The position numbers were made by a program, and so were the translations under genes. From assembly GCA_905234775.1 (NCBI GenBank), contig CAJOJC010000091.1, positions 1 to 22,783 on the forward strand: a DNA stretch of 22,783 nt. The letters run 5' to 3'. Shown piece after piece: positions 1 through 7,947 of the stretch. The notes beneath the pieces were generated by a model. The model worked only from the letters and a program-made list of their open reading frames with translations, was not told where the DNA came from and made no database searches. Every line of letters starts with the position of its first letter. The stretch's first letter is position 1. This stretch comes from an uncultured Bacteroidales bacterium. GTDB lineage: Bacteria; Bacteroidota; Bacteroidia; Bacteroidales; UBA932.

Positions 1-509
1 GTTCGCGCGTGAGCGTTGTGCTCGACCTCAAGAGCGGTGTGGAACTGACCGAACTGACTGCCCGCATCAAGGAACTCTGGAAAGAAATAGATCACGACCC
101 CCGTAGCGCGCGTCTCCACGAAAAAGAAAAATGCCGCATCCTACTGGGCAAACTCATGCCGTGGGAACTCATCCCCGCATTCGTCGCCTGCAATCCCGGA
201 ATCATGACACTGGAGCGCCGCGGACGCACGGACACTAAAGTCTGGGTGAATCTCGTAACCATAGCTAAGGCTCTGAAGGAGTGGAAGTTCGACATCGCCG
301 GCTACGTGGGCTATGAGCGCTGCGTCATCACCGCCGGCGGAGTCAGCACGGACGACGTAGTTGCGAAAACTCTCGAATCCCGCATAGTCCCAGGCCTATA
401 TTTCTGCGGCGAGGTCCTCGACATGGACTGCGACACCGGCGGCTACAACCTCCAGGCCGCCTTCTGCACCGGTTATCTCGCAGGCATCAGCGCGGCGAAA
501 AGTCTTTGA
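1..509 (+). CDS. HI0933/BaiN-type NAD(P)/FAD-dependent oxidoreductase, C-terminal fragment
   Basis: This is the 3' part of a flavoprotein of the HI0933/YhiN/BaiN family, putative FAD-dependent oxidoreductases whose physiological substrate is usually unknown. The reading frame is open from the first bases of the window, so the true start lies upstream; the GTG at 9 is internal and not a convincing start. The C-terminal signature is clear: VITAGGVS, then PGLYFCGEVLDMDCDTGG followed by YNLQAAFCTGYLAG, the segment that closes the FAD site in this family. The first visible residues (VVLDLKSG) match the family's internal domain entry. The gene ends with TGA at 507-509 and converges with mnmA across a 215-nt gap. 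The family assignment is secure; substrate and N-terminal Rossmann motif cannot be judged here. Confidence 0.88.
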   Translation, partial: SRVSVVLDLKSGVELTELTARIKELWKEIDHDPRSARLHEKEKCRILLGKLMPWELIPAFVACNPGIMTLERRGRTDTKVWVNLVTIAKALKEWKFDIAGYVGYERCVITAGGVSTDDVVAKTLESRIVPGLYFCGEVLDMDCDTGGYNLQAAFCTGYLAGISAAKSL

Positions 510-520
510 TACTTCCCTTC

Positions 521-654
521 TGTTCAAGGTGTGACTTCTTTTTGTTCAAGGTGTGCTTTTTTTGTGTGACACCTTGCACAAAGGAAATGGTCCTGAAGTA
601 CTTGTAATGCAGAATGAGCGTTCAAGGTGTGCCGTATAAAATCACACCTTGAAC
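521..654. repeat. Cluster of five TTCAAGGTGTG repeats, direct and inverted
   Basis: The gap between the convergent flavoprotein and mnmA genes holds five copies of a short motif with core TTCAAGGTGTG. Direct copies are at 521-533, 543-555 and 620-631. Inverted copies are at about 568-582 (two mismatches over 15 nt) and 643-654 (perfect). Copies 4 and 5 form a perfect 12-bp stem with an 11-nt loop (632-642). Copies 2 and 3 form a 13/15-bp stem. I did not find the core elsewhere in the window. The position between two 3' ends suggests transcription termination or a repetitive extragenic palindrome, but no U-rich tail follows the perfect stem on either strand. The rest of the 510-724 gap shows no coding potential. 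Confidence 0.85.
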
Positions 655-724
655 AAAAGACCACAAGGTAAGGCAATAATTAGAGCCTCTAGGCACGTCC
701 GCCAGGGGCTAACTGCTGAACCGC

Positions 725-2044
725 TTATTCGATGACAGCGGAGAGTTGGAGTTCGGGAGCCTCGGCGTCAATGGGGTTCGAGGCTTCTTCAGGCATTGCA
801 TATAAGGCGGCGAATTGGCCGGGAGTGACGCTGCGCTGGGGTTCGTCGAAGAGGACGAACAGGTTCTCGCCACGGACAATGGCGGTCGCGAACTGAAGCG
901 GCTGACGGTAGCGAAGGCGGACGCGAAAGCGGCGGATTTCGCCTTCTGAAATCACAAGGCACGGCCTCAGCCAATGGAGACTCGCCAGCGGGAAGCGGAC
1001 GCACGAGCGGTAGAGCCCCTTGTGCGATTCGCCTTCGCCCACATAGACACGGTTAGCCTGGACATCTGTTGCAATGACGAACAGCGGTTCGACGTGTCCG
1101 CCGATGGCAAGACCTTTCCTCTGGCCGAGCGTGAAGAACTGCGCGCCTTCGTGCCTGCCGGCAATAACGCCCCATGGGTTTGCCTTGTAGCGAGTTTTCT
1201 TTATATGCTTTTTGCCGCTTCGATAGGTCTCAGTTTCAAAGACAATATCGTCGTAGCGGACCGGCGTCGCTAGCTCTGTTAGTTCCTCGGTGCTGAGGGC
1301 CGCGATGCCGAGGGCTCGGACCTTGGAAAGCAAGGCGCGGTCTCTCTGATACTTCTCGGAGTCTTTATAATACTGGTCGAAAACTTCCACCACATCGCCT
1401 TCCACGCTGGCGAGTTTCTGCTGAAGGAACACGGGGAGATCCACCTTGCCCACAAAGCAGATTCCCTGCGAGTCCTTACGGTCTGCAGAGGGAAGATCGG
1501 CTTCGGCCGCCAGCCTACGGACTTCGCTCTTGCACAAATCGCCTATCGGGAAGATTGCGGCCTCAAGTTGCTCCTGATTCAGCTGGCAGAGGAAATAACT
1601 CTGGTCTTTGCCTGGATCTACCCCCTCGAGAAGGCTGTAGGAACCGTCCGGATTCTGACGCTTGCGGCAATAGTGGCCGGTGGCAACGTGGGTCGCGCCG
1701 AGCGAACGGGCTTTCTCCAGAAATGCGTCGAACTTGATTTCGCTGTTACAGAGAACGTCGGGGTTAGGCGTGCGGCCAGCCTCATACTCTGCGAACATAT
1801 AGTCCACTACCCTCTGACGGTATTGTTTACTCAAGTCCACGAAGTAGAATGGTATGCGTAGTTTGCGGGCGACCAGTTCCGCCACGAAGCGGTCTTCCTC
1901 CCACTCGCAGTCGCCGTGCAGCGTGCCTTCAGTGTCGTGCCAGTTCTGCATGAACATGGCGAACACGTCGTATCCCTGCTGCTTCAGAAGCAGGGCCGCG
2001 ACGCTGGAGTCCACTCCTCCGGAAAGGCCTACGCATATCTTCAT
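725..2044 (-). CDS. mnmA: tRNA-specific 2-thiouridylase MnmA
   Basis: MnmA activates U34 of tRNA-Lys, tRNA-Glu and tRNA-Gln with ATP and transfers sulfur from the persulfide relay to make s2U34. Seen: PP-loop SGGVDSS at residues 8-14, first catalytic cysteine in PNPDVLCN (C99), ATGHY at 121-125, and second catalytic cysteine in DSQGICFVG (C196), followed by the TLGQRKGL and GG elements of the tRNA-binding region. I chose the ATG at 2044 rather than the upstream in-frame ATG at 2065: the PP-loop then sits at the usual N-terminal distance, and a -7 promoter element (2059-2052) ends 7 nt before it. At 439 residues the protein is long. About 70 extra residues, lysine- and tyrosine-rich, lie between C196 and the TLGQRKG segment. 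Bacteroidetes often carry several mnmA paralogues, so this may be one of a set. Confidence 0.95.
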   Translation of the reverse strand: MKICVGLSGGVDSSVAALLLKQQGYDVFAMFMQNWHDTEGTLHGDCEWEEDRFVAELVARKLRIPFYFVDLSKQYRQRVVDYMFAEYEAGRTPNPDVLCNSEIKFDAFLEKARSLGATHVATGHYCRKRQNPDGSYSLLEGVDPGKDQSYFLCQLNQEQLEAAIFPIGDLCKSEVRRLAAEADLPSADRKDSQGICFVGKVDLPVFLQQKLASVEGDVVEVFDQYYKDSEKYQRDRALLSKVRALGIAALSTEELTELATPVRYDDIVFETETYRSGKKHIKKTRYKANPWGVIAGRHEGAQFFTLGQRKGLAIGGHVEPLFVIATDVQANRVYVGEGESHKGLYRSCVRFPLASLHWLRPCLVISEGEIRRFRVRLRYRQPLQFATAIVRGENLFVLFDEPQRSVTPGQFAALYAMPEEASNPIDAEAPELQLSAVIE

Positions 2045-2051
2045 ACCGCTG

Positions 2052-2098
2052 CAAAGATAGTCCAAATTATGATTTCTTGTAAGAAATATCTATATTTG
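2052..2098. promoter_or_regulatory. Divergent promoters for mnmA (-) and cdd (+)
   Basis: The 73 nt between the two start codons carry two Bacteroidetes -7 elements facing apart. TATCTTTG on the minus strand (2059-2052) ends 7 nt before the mnmA ATG. TATATTTG on the plus strand (2091-2098) lies 19 nt before the cdd ATG. Both match TAnnTTTG exactly. Neither has a clear TTTG at the -33 position. The mnmA transcript would start at or within a few nucleotides of its start codon. Confidence 0.65.
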
Positions 2099-2117
2099 AG
2101 GTTACTAATCACTTATT

Positions 2118-2591
2118 ATGACTGATAAAGAGATTAAAATCGCTTTCAAAGAATACAAATCTTTGGAAGAACTCGATAAGGAAGATCAGGAACTCGCGAA
2201 AGCGGCAATCTCTGCCATGCAGGGTTCTTACGCTCCCTATTCCCATTTTAATGTAGGCGCGGCAGTGCGTATGAGCAACGGTGTGATCGTGAAGGGCGCG
2301 AACCAGGAAAACGCCGCGTTCCCGTCCGGTCTCTGCGCCGAGCGCACGGCCATGTTCGCGGCCGGCGCGGCCTATCCGGACAAAGAAATGCTCTCTTTGG
2401 CTCTGGCCGGCGGTGTGATGGGGCGTCTGTGCGCCACTCCCGCCACCCCTTGCGGAGCCTGTCGTCAGGTGATGGCCCAGTATCAGGCCAAAGGCGGAAA
2501 GAAAATGTCCGTCATTATGGTAGGGACGGACAAAATCTGGAAGTTCCACAGCGTGGATGACATCCTCCCGCTGATATTCGATTCGATCTAG
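2118..2591 (+). CDS. cdd: Cytidine deaminase
   Basis: This zinc enzyme hydrolyses cytidine and deoxycytidine to uridine and deoxyuridine in pyrimidine salvage. The 157-residue length is near that of the short, typically homotetrameric cytidine deaminases. Seen: the nucleoside-binding NQENAAFPSG segment, catalytic CAE motif (C73, E75) in GLCAERTA, and the second zinc motif PCGACRQVM (C112, C115). Three cysteines can bind zinc, as in the tetrameric class. The ATG at 2118 follows a TATATTTG promoter by 19 nt. The gene converges with the bactofilin gene with only 10 nt between stop codons, too short for a separate terminator that I can recognise. Confidence 0.95.
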   Translation: MTDKEIKIAFKEYKSLEELDKEDQELAKAAISAMQGSYAPYSHFNVGAAVRMSNGVIVKGANQENAAFPSGLCAERTAMFAAGAAYPDKEMLSLALAGGVMGRLCATPATPCGACRQVMAQYQAKGGKKMSVIMVGTDKIWKFHSVDDILPLIFDSI

Positions 2592-2601
2592 AAGAGCGCG
2601 C

Positions 2602-3036
2602 TTACTTCTTCACAACCGGTTTCTCGGGGAGTTTGGTGGTGACGAACTTGTCTACCAACTGCTCGTACTCCTCGGGAGAGATCATATGAGAGGTGCCGTT
2701 GAGGTTGGCGCCCATTTCCACCTGTACTTTGTTCACGTGAACATTTCCGTCGATAGAAGCCTTGGCCTTGAGGGTGAGGAGGTCCTTGACATAGATGTCG
2801 CCCTTCATCTTTCCCCAGAAGTCCAGGTTCTGGCAAGCGAGACCGCCGTTGATCTGGGCCTGAGGGCCGACGACGACCTTACCTTTGGAGTAGATTTTAC
2901 CTTCGACCTTTCCGTCCACGCGGATGTCGCAGTCCGAAGAGATTTCTCCCTTGATGATAGTGCCGATGCTGATGCGGCTCACGTCGTTGACGCTGACCTC
3001 GGGCTCAACGGCATTCTTTACTTTCTGAAAATCCAT
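2602..3036 (-). CDS. Bactofilin (polymer-forming cytoskeletal protein)
   Basis: Bactofilins polymerise without nucleotide into filaments that organise the cell envelope, often at the inner membrane. The 144-residue protein has the family build: a short polar N-terminal tail, a beta-helix core from about residue 22 to 115 with repeated short strands and turns (GTIIKGEISSDCDIRVDG, KVEGKIYSKGKVVVGPQAQ, ASIDGNVHV), and a charged C-terminal tail ending in PEKPVVKK. It starts 30 nt downstream of the secA stop on the same strand, and no TAnnTTTG element is visible in that gap, so co-transcription with secA is likely. Family assignment is firm; which envelope process it scaffolds is unknown. Confidence 0.9.
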   Translation of the reverse strand: MDFQKVKNAVEPEVSVNDVSRISIGTIIKGEISSDCDIRVDGKVEGKIYSKGKVVVGPQAQINGGLACQNLDFWGKMKGDIYVKDLLTLKAKASIDGNVHVNKVQVEMGANLNGTSHMISPEEYEQLVDKFVTTKLPEKPVVKK

Positions 3037-3066
3037 GTTGATAGTATTTTTAAGTGATTAATATAT

Positions 3067-6000
3067 CTAAACTATGCCTTTTCCGTGGCAATTCTTATAC
3101 TTCTTGCCGCTGCCGCAAGGGCAGGGATCGTTACGGCCTATCTTCTGGTCCGCCTTCACCGGGGTGTTTGCCTTCTGCTCGCCGTTGGTGACCAGATCCG
3201 AATGGCGTGCCTGAAGGCGCGACATATCGGGCTTGGTCTGCACGGCACGCTGAGGCTGCTGGTCGCGGAGCGGAATGAATGCGCGAAGCAGGAACGAAAG
3301 GACGTCCTGGTTCAGCGACTCGAGCATCGCGGCGAAGAGGTTGTAACTCTCGAGTTTGTAGACCACCTTCGGGTCTTTCTGCTCGTACGACGCGTTCTGG
3401 ACGCTCTGCTTGAGGTCGTCCATCTCGCGGAGATGGTTCTTCCAGTGTTCGTCGATCTGGTAGAGGATGATGTTGCGGCTGAGGGTCTTGCTGACCTCGC
3501 GGCCTTCTGAGTTGTAAGCCTTCTCCAGATTCACCGAGAGGGTGATGACCTTGCGGCCGTCCGAGATGGGAATCGCTATGTTCTGATACATAGTTCCCTG
3601 CTTCTCGTAGACCTGCTTGATGATCGGGCGGAGTTTCTCCACAACCGCATCCATTCGGCGCTGGTAGCACTCGCTCATATGCTCGCAGAGAGCCTTGACG
3701 ATAGCGTCTTTCTTAGCCTTGTTGTAGAACTCTTCGTCGAAACCGGGATCAATCGAGAGGCGGGCCATAACGGTCTCCTCGAAGTCCTGATAGGTGTAAC
3801 CGTCCGACGAGTCCACGATCACCGAAGCGGTGTCCACCATCATATTCTGGAGATCGATCTCAATCTTGTCTCCCTTGATAGCGTTGCGCCTGCGGGAGTA
3901 GATTGCCTCTCTCTGGTAGTTCATCACATCGTCGTACTCGATAAGGTTCTTACGGACGCCGAAGTTGTTTTCCTCGACCTTCTTCTGCGCGTTCTCGATA
4001 GCCTTCGAGAGCATAGGGCTTTCCAGGGCTTCATTCTCCTGCATGCCGAGTTTGTCCACGACCGAAGCGATACGCTCCGAACCGAAAAGACGCATCAGTT
4101 TGTCTTCCAGCGAGATGTAGAAGATGGAGGAACCGGGATCGCCCTGACGGCCGCTTCGGCCTCTGAGCTGACGGTCCACACGGCGGGAGTCGTGCCTTTC
4201 CGTGCCGATGATCGCGAGGCTTTCACCTCGGGCGACAGTTTGATATCCGTACCACGGCCTGCCATGTTGGTGGCTATGGTCACCGTGCTGCTCTGACCGG
4301 CCTGGGCCACGATTTCCGCTTCCCTGGCGTGCTCCTTCGCGTTCAGGACGTTGTGCCTGATGCCGCGCATCTTGAGCATACGGCTGAGGAGTTCGGATGT
4401 CTCCACGTCAGTCGTACCCACCAGCACCGGACGACCGGCGTTCGAGAGTTCGACTATCTTATCGATAACGGCCGCATACTTGGCCTTCTTCGTCTTATAA
4501 ATCTGGTCGTCCTGATCGTTCCTGAGCACGGGACGATTGGTGGGGATGACCATAACATCCAGTTTGTAGATGCTCCAGAACTCGCCCGCTTCCGTCTCGG
4601 CCGTACCGGTCATACCGGCGAGTTTGTGGTACATACGGAAGTAGTTCTGAAGAGTAATTGTAGCGAAGGTCTGGGTTGCGGCCTCGACCTTCACGTTTTC
4701 CTTGGCCTCAACAGCCTGATGGAGTCCGTCTGACCAGCGGCGGCCTTCCATGATACGGCCGGTCGATTCGTCGACGATCTTCACCTTCTTGACTCCGCCT
4801 TCGTCGATAACGACGTAGTCTACGTCTTTCTCGAACATGGCGTAGGCCTTGAGGAGCTGGCTTACTGTATGGACACGCTCGCTCTTAAGGGAGAAGTCCT
4901 CCATGAGGGCGTCTTTCTGGGCCTGCCTCTCGGCTACCGAAAGACCGGAATGTTCGATCTCGGCGGTTCTGGTTCCTACGTCAGGAAGAACGAAGAAGGA
5001 TTCGTCTCCCACGCTCTGGGCGAGGAGTTCCTGACCCTTATCCGTAAGGTTGATAGAGTGAAGAACCTCATTGATAACGAAATACAGAGGGTCGGTCACC
5101 ACCGGCATCTCCTTTTCGTTGTCCTGCATGTAGTAGTTCTCAGACTTCTGCATCACTACCTTAACACCGGGCTCGCTCAGGTACTTGATGAGGGGCTGAT
5201 ACTTAGGAAGACCTTTGTAGGCTCTGAGGAGTAGCTTTCCTCCCTCGGCTTCGTCTCCTTCGGCCATCTTTTTCTTAGCCTCGTTGAGGACCTGGTTTAC
5301 GAGAGCCCTCTGAGCCGTATAGAGTTTCTCCACATAGGGCCTAAACTCCATATACTGCTCGTCGTCCTGCGATTTAGCGACAGGACCGGAGATAATGAGC
5401 GGGGTACGGGCGTCGTCGATAAGAACGGAGTCGACCTCATCCACGATTGCGAAGTGGTGCTTGCGCTGTACGAGGTCGTCTTCGGTAGTAGCCATATTGT
5501 CACGGAGGTAGTCGAAGCCGAATTCGTTGTTTGTACCGAAGGTAATATCGCAGTCGTAGGCGCGCTTACGCTCCTTTGTATTAGGCTGATGCTTGTCTAT
5601 ACAGTCTACCGTAAGGCCGTGGAACATATACAGAGGGCCCATCCACTCGGAGTCACGTTTCGACAGGTAGTCGTTTACGGTAACCATATGGACGCCCTTG
5701 CCGGCAAGTGCGTTCAGGAACACAGGGAGAGTAGCGACAAGGGTCTTACCCTCACCCGTCGCCATCTCGGCAATCTTACCCTGATGGAGCGCGATCCCGC
5801 CCACGAGCTGGACGTCGTAGTGGACCATGTCCCACTTGATGTCGTTTCCGCCGGCCATCCAGTGATTGCGGTAAATAGCCTTGTCTCCTTCGATAGTAAG
5901 GAAATCCTTATTCTGAGCCGCGAACTCGCGGTCTGATTCCGAAGCGGTGACTGTAATAGTATCGTTCTGAGCGAAACGGCGGGCCGTACTCTTTACGATA

Positions 6001-6338
6001 GCGAAGGCCTCGGGGAGTATTTCATTAAGGCCCTTCTCGATAGCTTCGTCTTCTTCCTTTACGAGTTTGTCGCTTTCTTCAGCGAGTTTGACTTTCTCGG
6101 AAATAGGAATGTCCTCGTCCAGCTTAGCGCGGATCTCAGCTATTCTTGTCTCGAAAGGAGCCTCGACCTCGCGCATCTTCTGGATAAGAGCTGCCGAGCG
6201 GCCTCGAAGTTCATCGTTCGAGAGGGTATCTATAGTTTTATAGGCTTCGAGGACCTTTTCGAGAATAGGCTTGATAGCCTTATAATCGCGTTCGGCCTTC
6301 GAACCGAAGAGTTTCTTTATGATGTCTGCTAATGCCAT
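3067..6338 (-). CDS. secA: Preprotein translocase ATPase SecA, interrupted by an apparent frameshift
   Basis: SecA is the ATPase that drives unfolded preproteins through SecYEG. The 5' part (6338 to about 4222, roughly 705 residues) has Walker A ATGEGKT at 193-199, DEVDS at 300-304, the preprotein-crosslinking region, and the helicase motif [17 protein letters not shown]. The frame then breaks at about 4216-4222. The 3' part resumes with [29 protein letters not shown], the helical scaffold and wing domains, and ends in a SEC-C zinc tail ([15 protein letters not shown]). Together they give about 1,090 residues, the usual length in Bacteroidetes. The residues expected between EVK and LAIIGTER (typically AAGG) are missing, so about 10 bp appear deleted, probably from a GCC/GGC run. 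SecA is essential, so an assembly or sequencing error is likelier than a real null. A consensus promoter lies upstream. Confidence 0.93.
4216..4222 (-). other. Frameshift site in secA
   Basis: Reading the minus strand, GAG GTG AAA encodes EVK, then only GC precedes the shifted frame CTC GCG ATC ATC (LAII). Continuing in the original frame gives an unrelated tail that stops at 4095. The shift is one base short modulo three and fits a loss of 10 bp relative to the family sequence. Confidence 0.8.
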
Positions 6339-6364
6339 CTACGATTATTCTTTAAATAAGCCGT

Positions 6365-6410
6365 CAAATATAGTCAATATTGGAGACTTCACCAAAAAAC
6401 AATAACTTTG
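6365..6410. promoter_or_regulatory. Interleaved divergent promoters for secA (-) and the glycan operon (+)
   Basis: Minus strand: TTTG at 6396-6393, 20 nt spacer, TATATTTG at 6372-6365, a full Bacteroidetes consensus, 26 nt before the secA ATG. Plus strand: ATTG at 6379-6382, 20 nt spacer, TAACTTTG at 6403-6410, 7 nt before the flippase ATG at 6418. The -33 element of each promoter lies inside the spacer of the other, so the two sigma-factor footprints overlap. Confidence 0.75.
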
Positions 6411-6417
6411 TAGGGAT

Positions 6418-7947
6418 ATGGGAATGGTTAACCGAAGACGTATAGCAGGCAACACCCTGCTTCTCTACCTGAGGATGGGACTGATAATGCTTATCAGCCT
6501 CTACGCCTCGAGAGTAGTGCTTGATGTCCTCGGCGAAACAGACTTCGGTCTCTACAACGTAATCGGCGGAATAGTAGTGACCTTCGCCTTCCTGAACAGC
6601 GTGATGAACGCCGCCTGCAACCGCTACTACTCTATCGAGCTCGGCCGCGGAGATTACCAGGCGCTCCACAAAGTCTTCGGGGTGAACATCATTATCTTCG
6701 CCGTGATCGCACTGTTTATCCTACTGCTTTCGGAGACGGTGGGTCTGTGGATACTCGAGCGGAAGATGAACATTCCCGCAGACAGAATGAACGCGGCCCG
6801 CTGGGTCTACCAACTCAGCATCTTCTCCTTCCTCGCCGGGGTGCTCGCCATCCCCTACAAAGCCATCATCACCGCGAAGGAAAAGATGAAGGTCTATGCC
6901 TACTGCAGCATCGTGGAGGCAGTCCTTAAGCTGGGCGCAGTTTTCCTGCTGGCCGTCTCCCCCATCGACAAACTCATCTTCTACGCCGTCTTGATGCTCG
7001 TAGTCAGCGTCTTTACCAACGCATTCTACCCCTTCTACTGCTACCGCTTCTACGAAGAGTGCCGCGGCCGGGCGAAGTGGGACCGCGAGCTCGGGCGGGA
7101 GATAATAGGATTCAACGGCTGGGGCGTGATCGGTTCCATGGCCACCATCGGCCGCAACCAAGGTATCAATATCCTCCTGAACATGTTCTACGGCCCAGCT
7201 GTCAATGCAGCGAGGGGCGTCGCGAATATAGTTTATTTCAACATCTACCAGTTCGTCCAGAATTACGTAATCGCCGTTAATCCGCAGGTAGTGAAGGCTT
7301 ATGCCGCCGGCGAACGCGAAGACATGATGAAACTGGTCTTCCAGACTTCCAAACTCGCCTACTTCCTGCTGTTCGTGGTAGTATTGCCGCTGATGCTGGA
7401 AGTCGACAAAGTCCTCGACCTCTGGCTCGTTGAGGTTCCCGCCCACGCCGCAGCCTTTACTATTTACCTTCTTGCGGCCGCCCTGGTAGACAGCATGCAC
7501 CACCCTCTGTACTACGCAGTCCAGGCGACGGGTAAGGTGAAGTGGTACAATATCCTTGTCGGAAGCAGCCAGCTGATGGTCCTGATACTCTCCTACGTGA
7601 TCCTCAAACTCGCGAAGGTAGAGCCGGAACTCATCTTCCAGCTGGTCCTCATATTCTCCGTAGTAGCCCAGATTCTTCGCATCATCATCGCCGGAAAATA
7701 CGTCCGGATGGATATAGGCCAGTATCTGCTGAAGGTACTCCTGCCGGTAGTTCTGGTAAGCCTCGTCTCCCCCGTTCTGCCATGGCTGGTAGTCCGCTCG
7801 ATGGAGCCAGGAATCGGCCGTCTCTGCCTTACGGTCGGAGTCAGCATAGCCGCCGTGGGGCTGGCAGTCCTGCTGATTGGTCTAGACCGCTCCGAGAGGC
7901 GCAATCTCCTCAATTTCATCAAGCGCAATGGAAGAGAACAGGTATAA
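6418..7947 (+). CDS. Polysaccharide flippase (MATE/Wzx-like, MOP superfamily)
   Basis: A 509-residue polytopic inner-membrane protein, hydrophobic throughout with about 12-14 likely helices. It resembles the Bacteroidetes oligosaccharide flippase family often annotated as lipopolysaccharide biosynthesis protein or MATE transporter: an RIAGNTLLLYLRMGL opening, SRVVLDVLGETDFGLYNVIGG, and a NRYYSIELGRGDY segment after the second helix. The expected role is moving an undecaprenyl-linked glycan across the inner membrane. It is the first gene of a four-gene run: the next start codon (7928) lies 20 nt before its stop. ATG 6418 was chosen because it follows a TAACTTTG element by 7 nt; an ATG two codons later (6424) is an alternative. 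A drug exporter is possible by family but unlikely beside three glycan genes. Confidence 0.85.
   Translation: MGMVNRRRIAGNTLLLYLRMGLIMLISLYASRVVLDVLGETDFGLYNVIGGIVVTFAFLNSVMNAACNRYYSIELGRGDYQALHKVFGVNIIIFAVIALFILLLSETVGLWILERKMNIPADRMNAARWVYQLSIFSFLAGVLAIPYKAIITAKEKMKVYAYCSIVEAVLKLGAVFLLAVSPIDKLIFYAVLMLVVSVFTNAFYPFYCYRFYEECRGRAKWDRELGREIIGFNGWGVIGSMATIGRNQGINILLNMFYGPAVNAARGVANIVYFNIYQFVQNYVIAVNPQVVKAYAAGEREDMMKLVFQTSKLAYFLLFVVVLPLMLEVDKVLDLWLVEVPAHAAAFTIYLLAAALVDSMHHPLYYAVQATGKVKWYNILVGSSQLMVLILSYVILKLAKVEPELIFQLVLIFSVVAQILRIIIAGKYVRMDIGQYLLKVLLPVVLVSLVSPVLPWLVVRSMEPGIGRLCLTVGVSIAAVGLAVLLIGLDRSERRNLLNFIKRNGREQV

Noticed and set aside
521..654. CRISPR array
   Set aside because: The repeated unit is only 11-13 nt, orientations are mixed, spacings are irregular (about 10 to 65 nt) and no cas gene is near.
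676..715. Intrinsic terminator for mnmA
   Set aside because: A weak imperfect stem around TTAG...CTAA is possible on the minus strand, followed by ATTATT, but pairing is broken and two registers compete; not supportable.
974..1273. Plus-strand ORF inside mnmA
   Set aside because: It is fully antisense to a strongly conserved gene, with low-complexity composition and no recognisable motif.
2045..2065. Upstream in-frame ATG of mnmA at 2065
   Set aside because: It lies upstream of and within the -7 promoter element and adds seven residues not expected before the PP-loop; ATG 2044 fits better.
4095..4222. SecA ending in the alternative frame as a natural shorter isoform
   Set aside because: The tail after EVK has no family similarity, and the missing part is fully conserved in the shifted frame, so a shorter SecA is not credible.
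6721..7503. Long minus-strand ORF (260 codons) inside the flippase gene
   Set aside because: It is the reverse-complement shadow of hydrophobic codons, rich in D/E/V/H/G, with no domain and no promoter.
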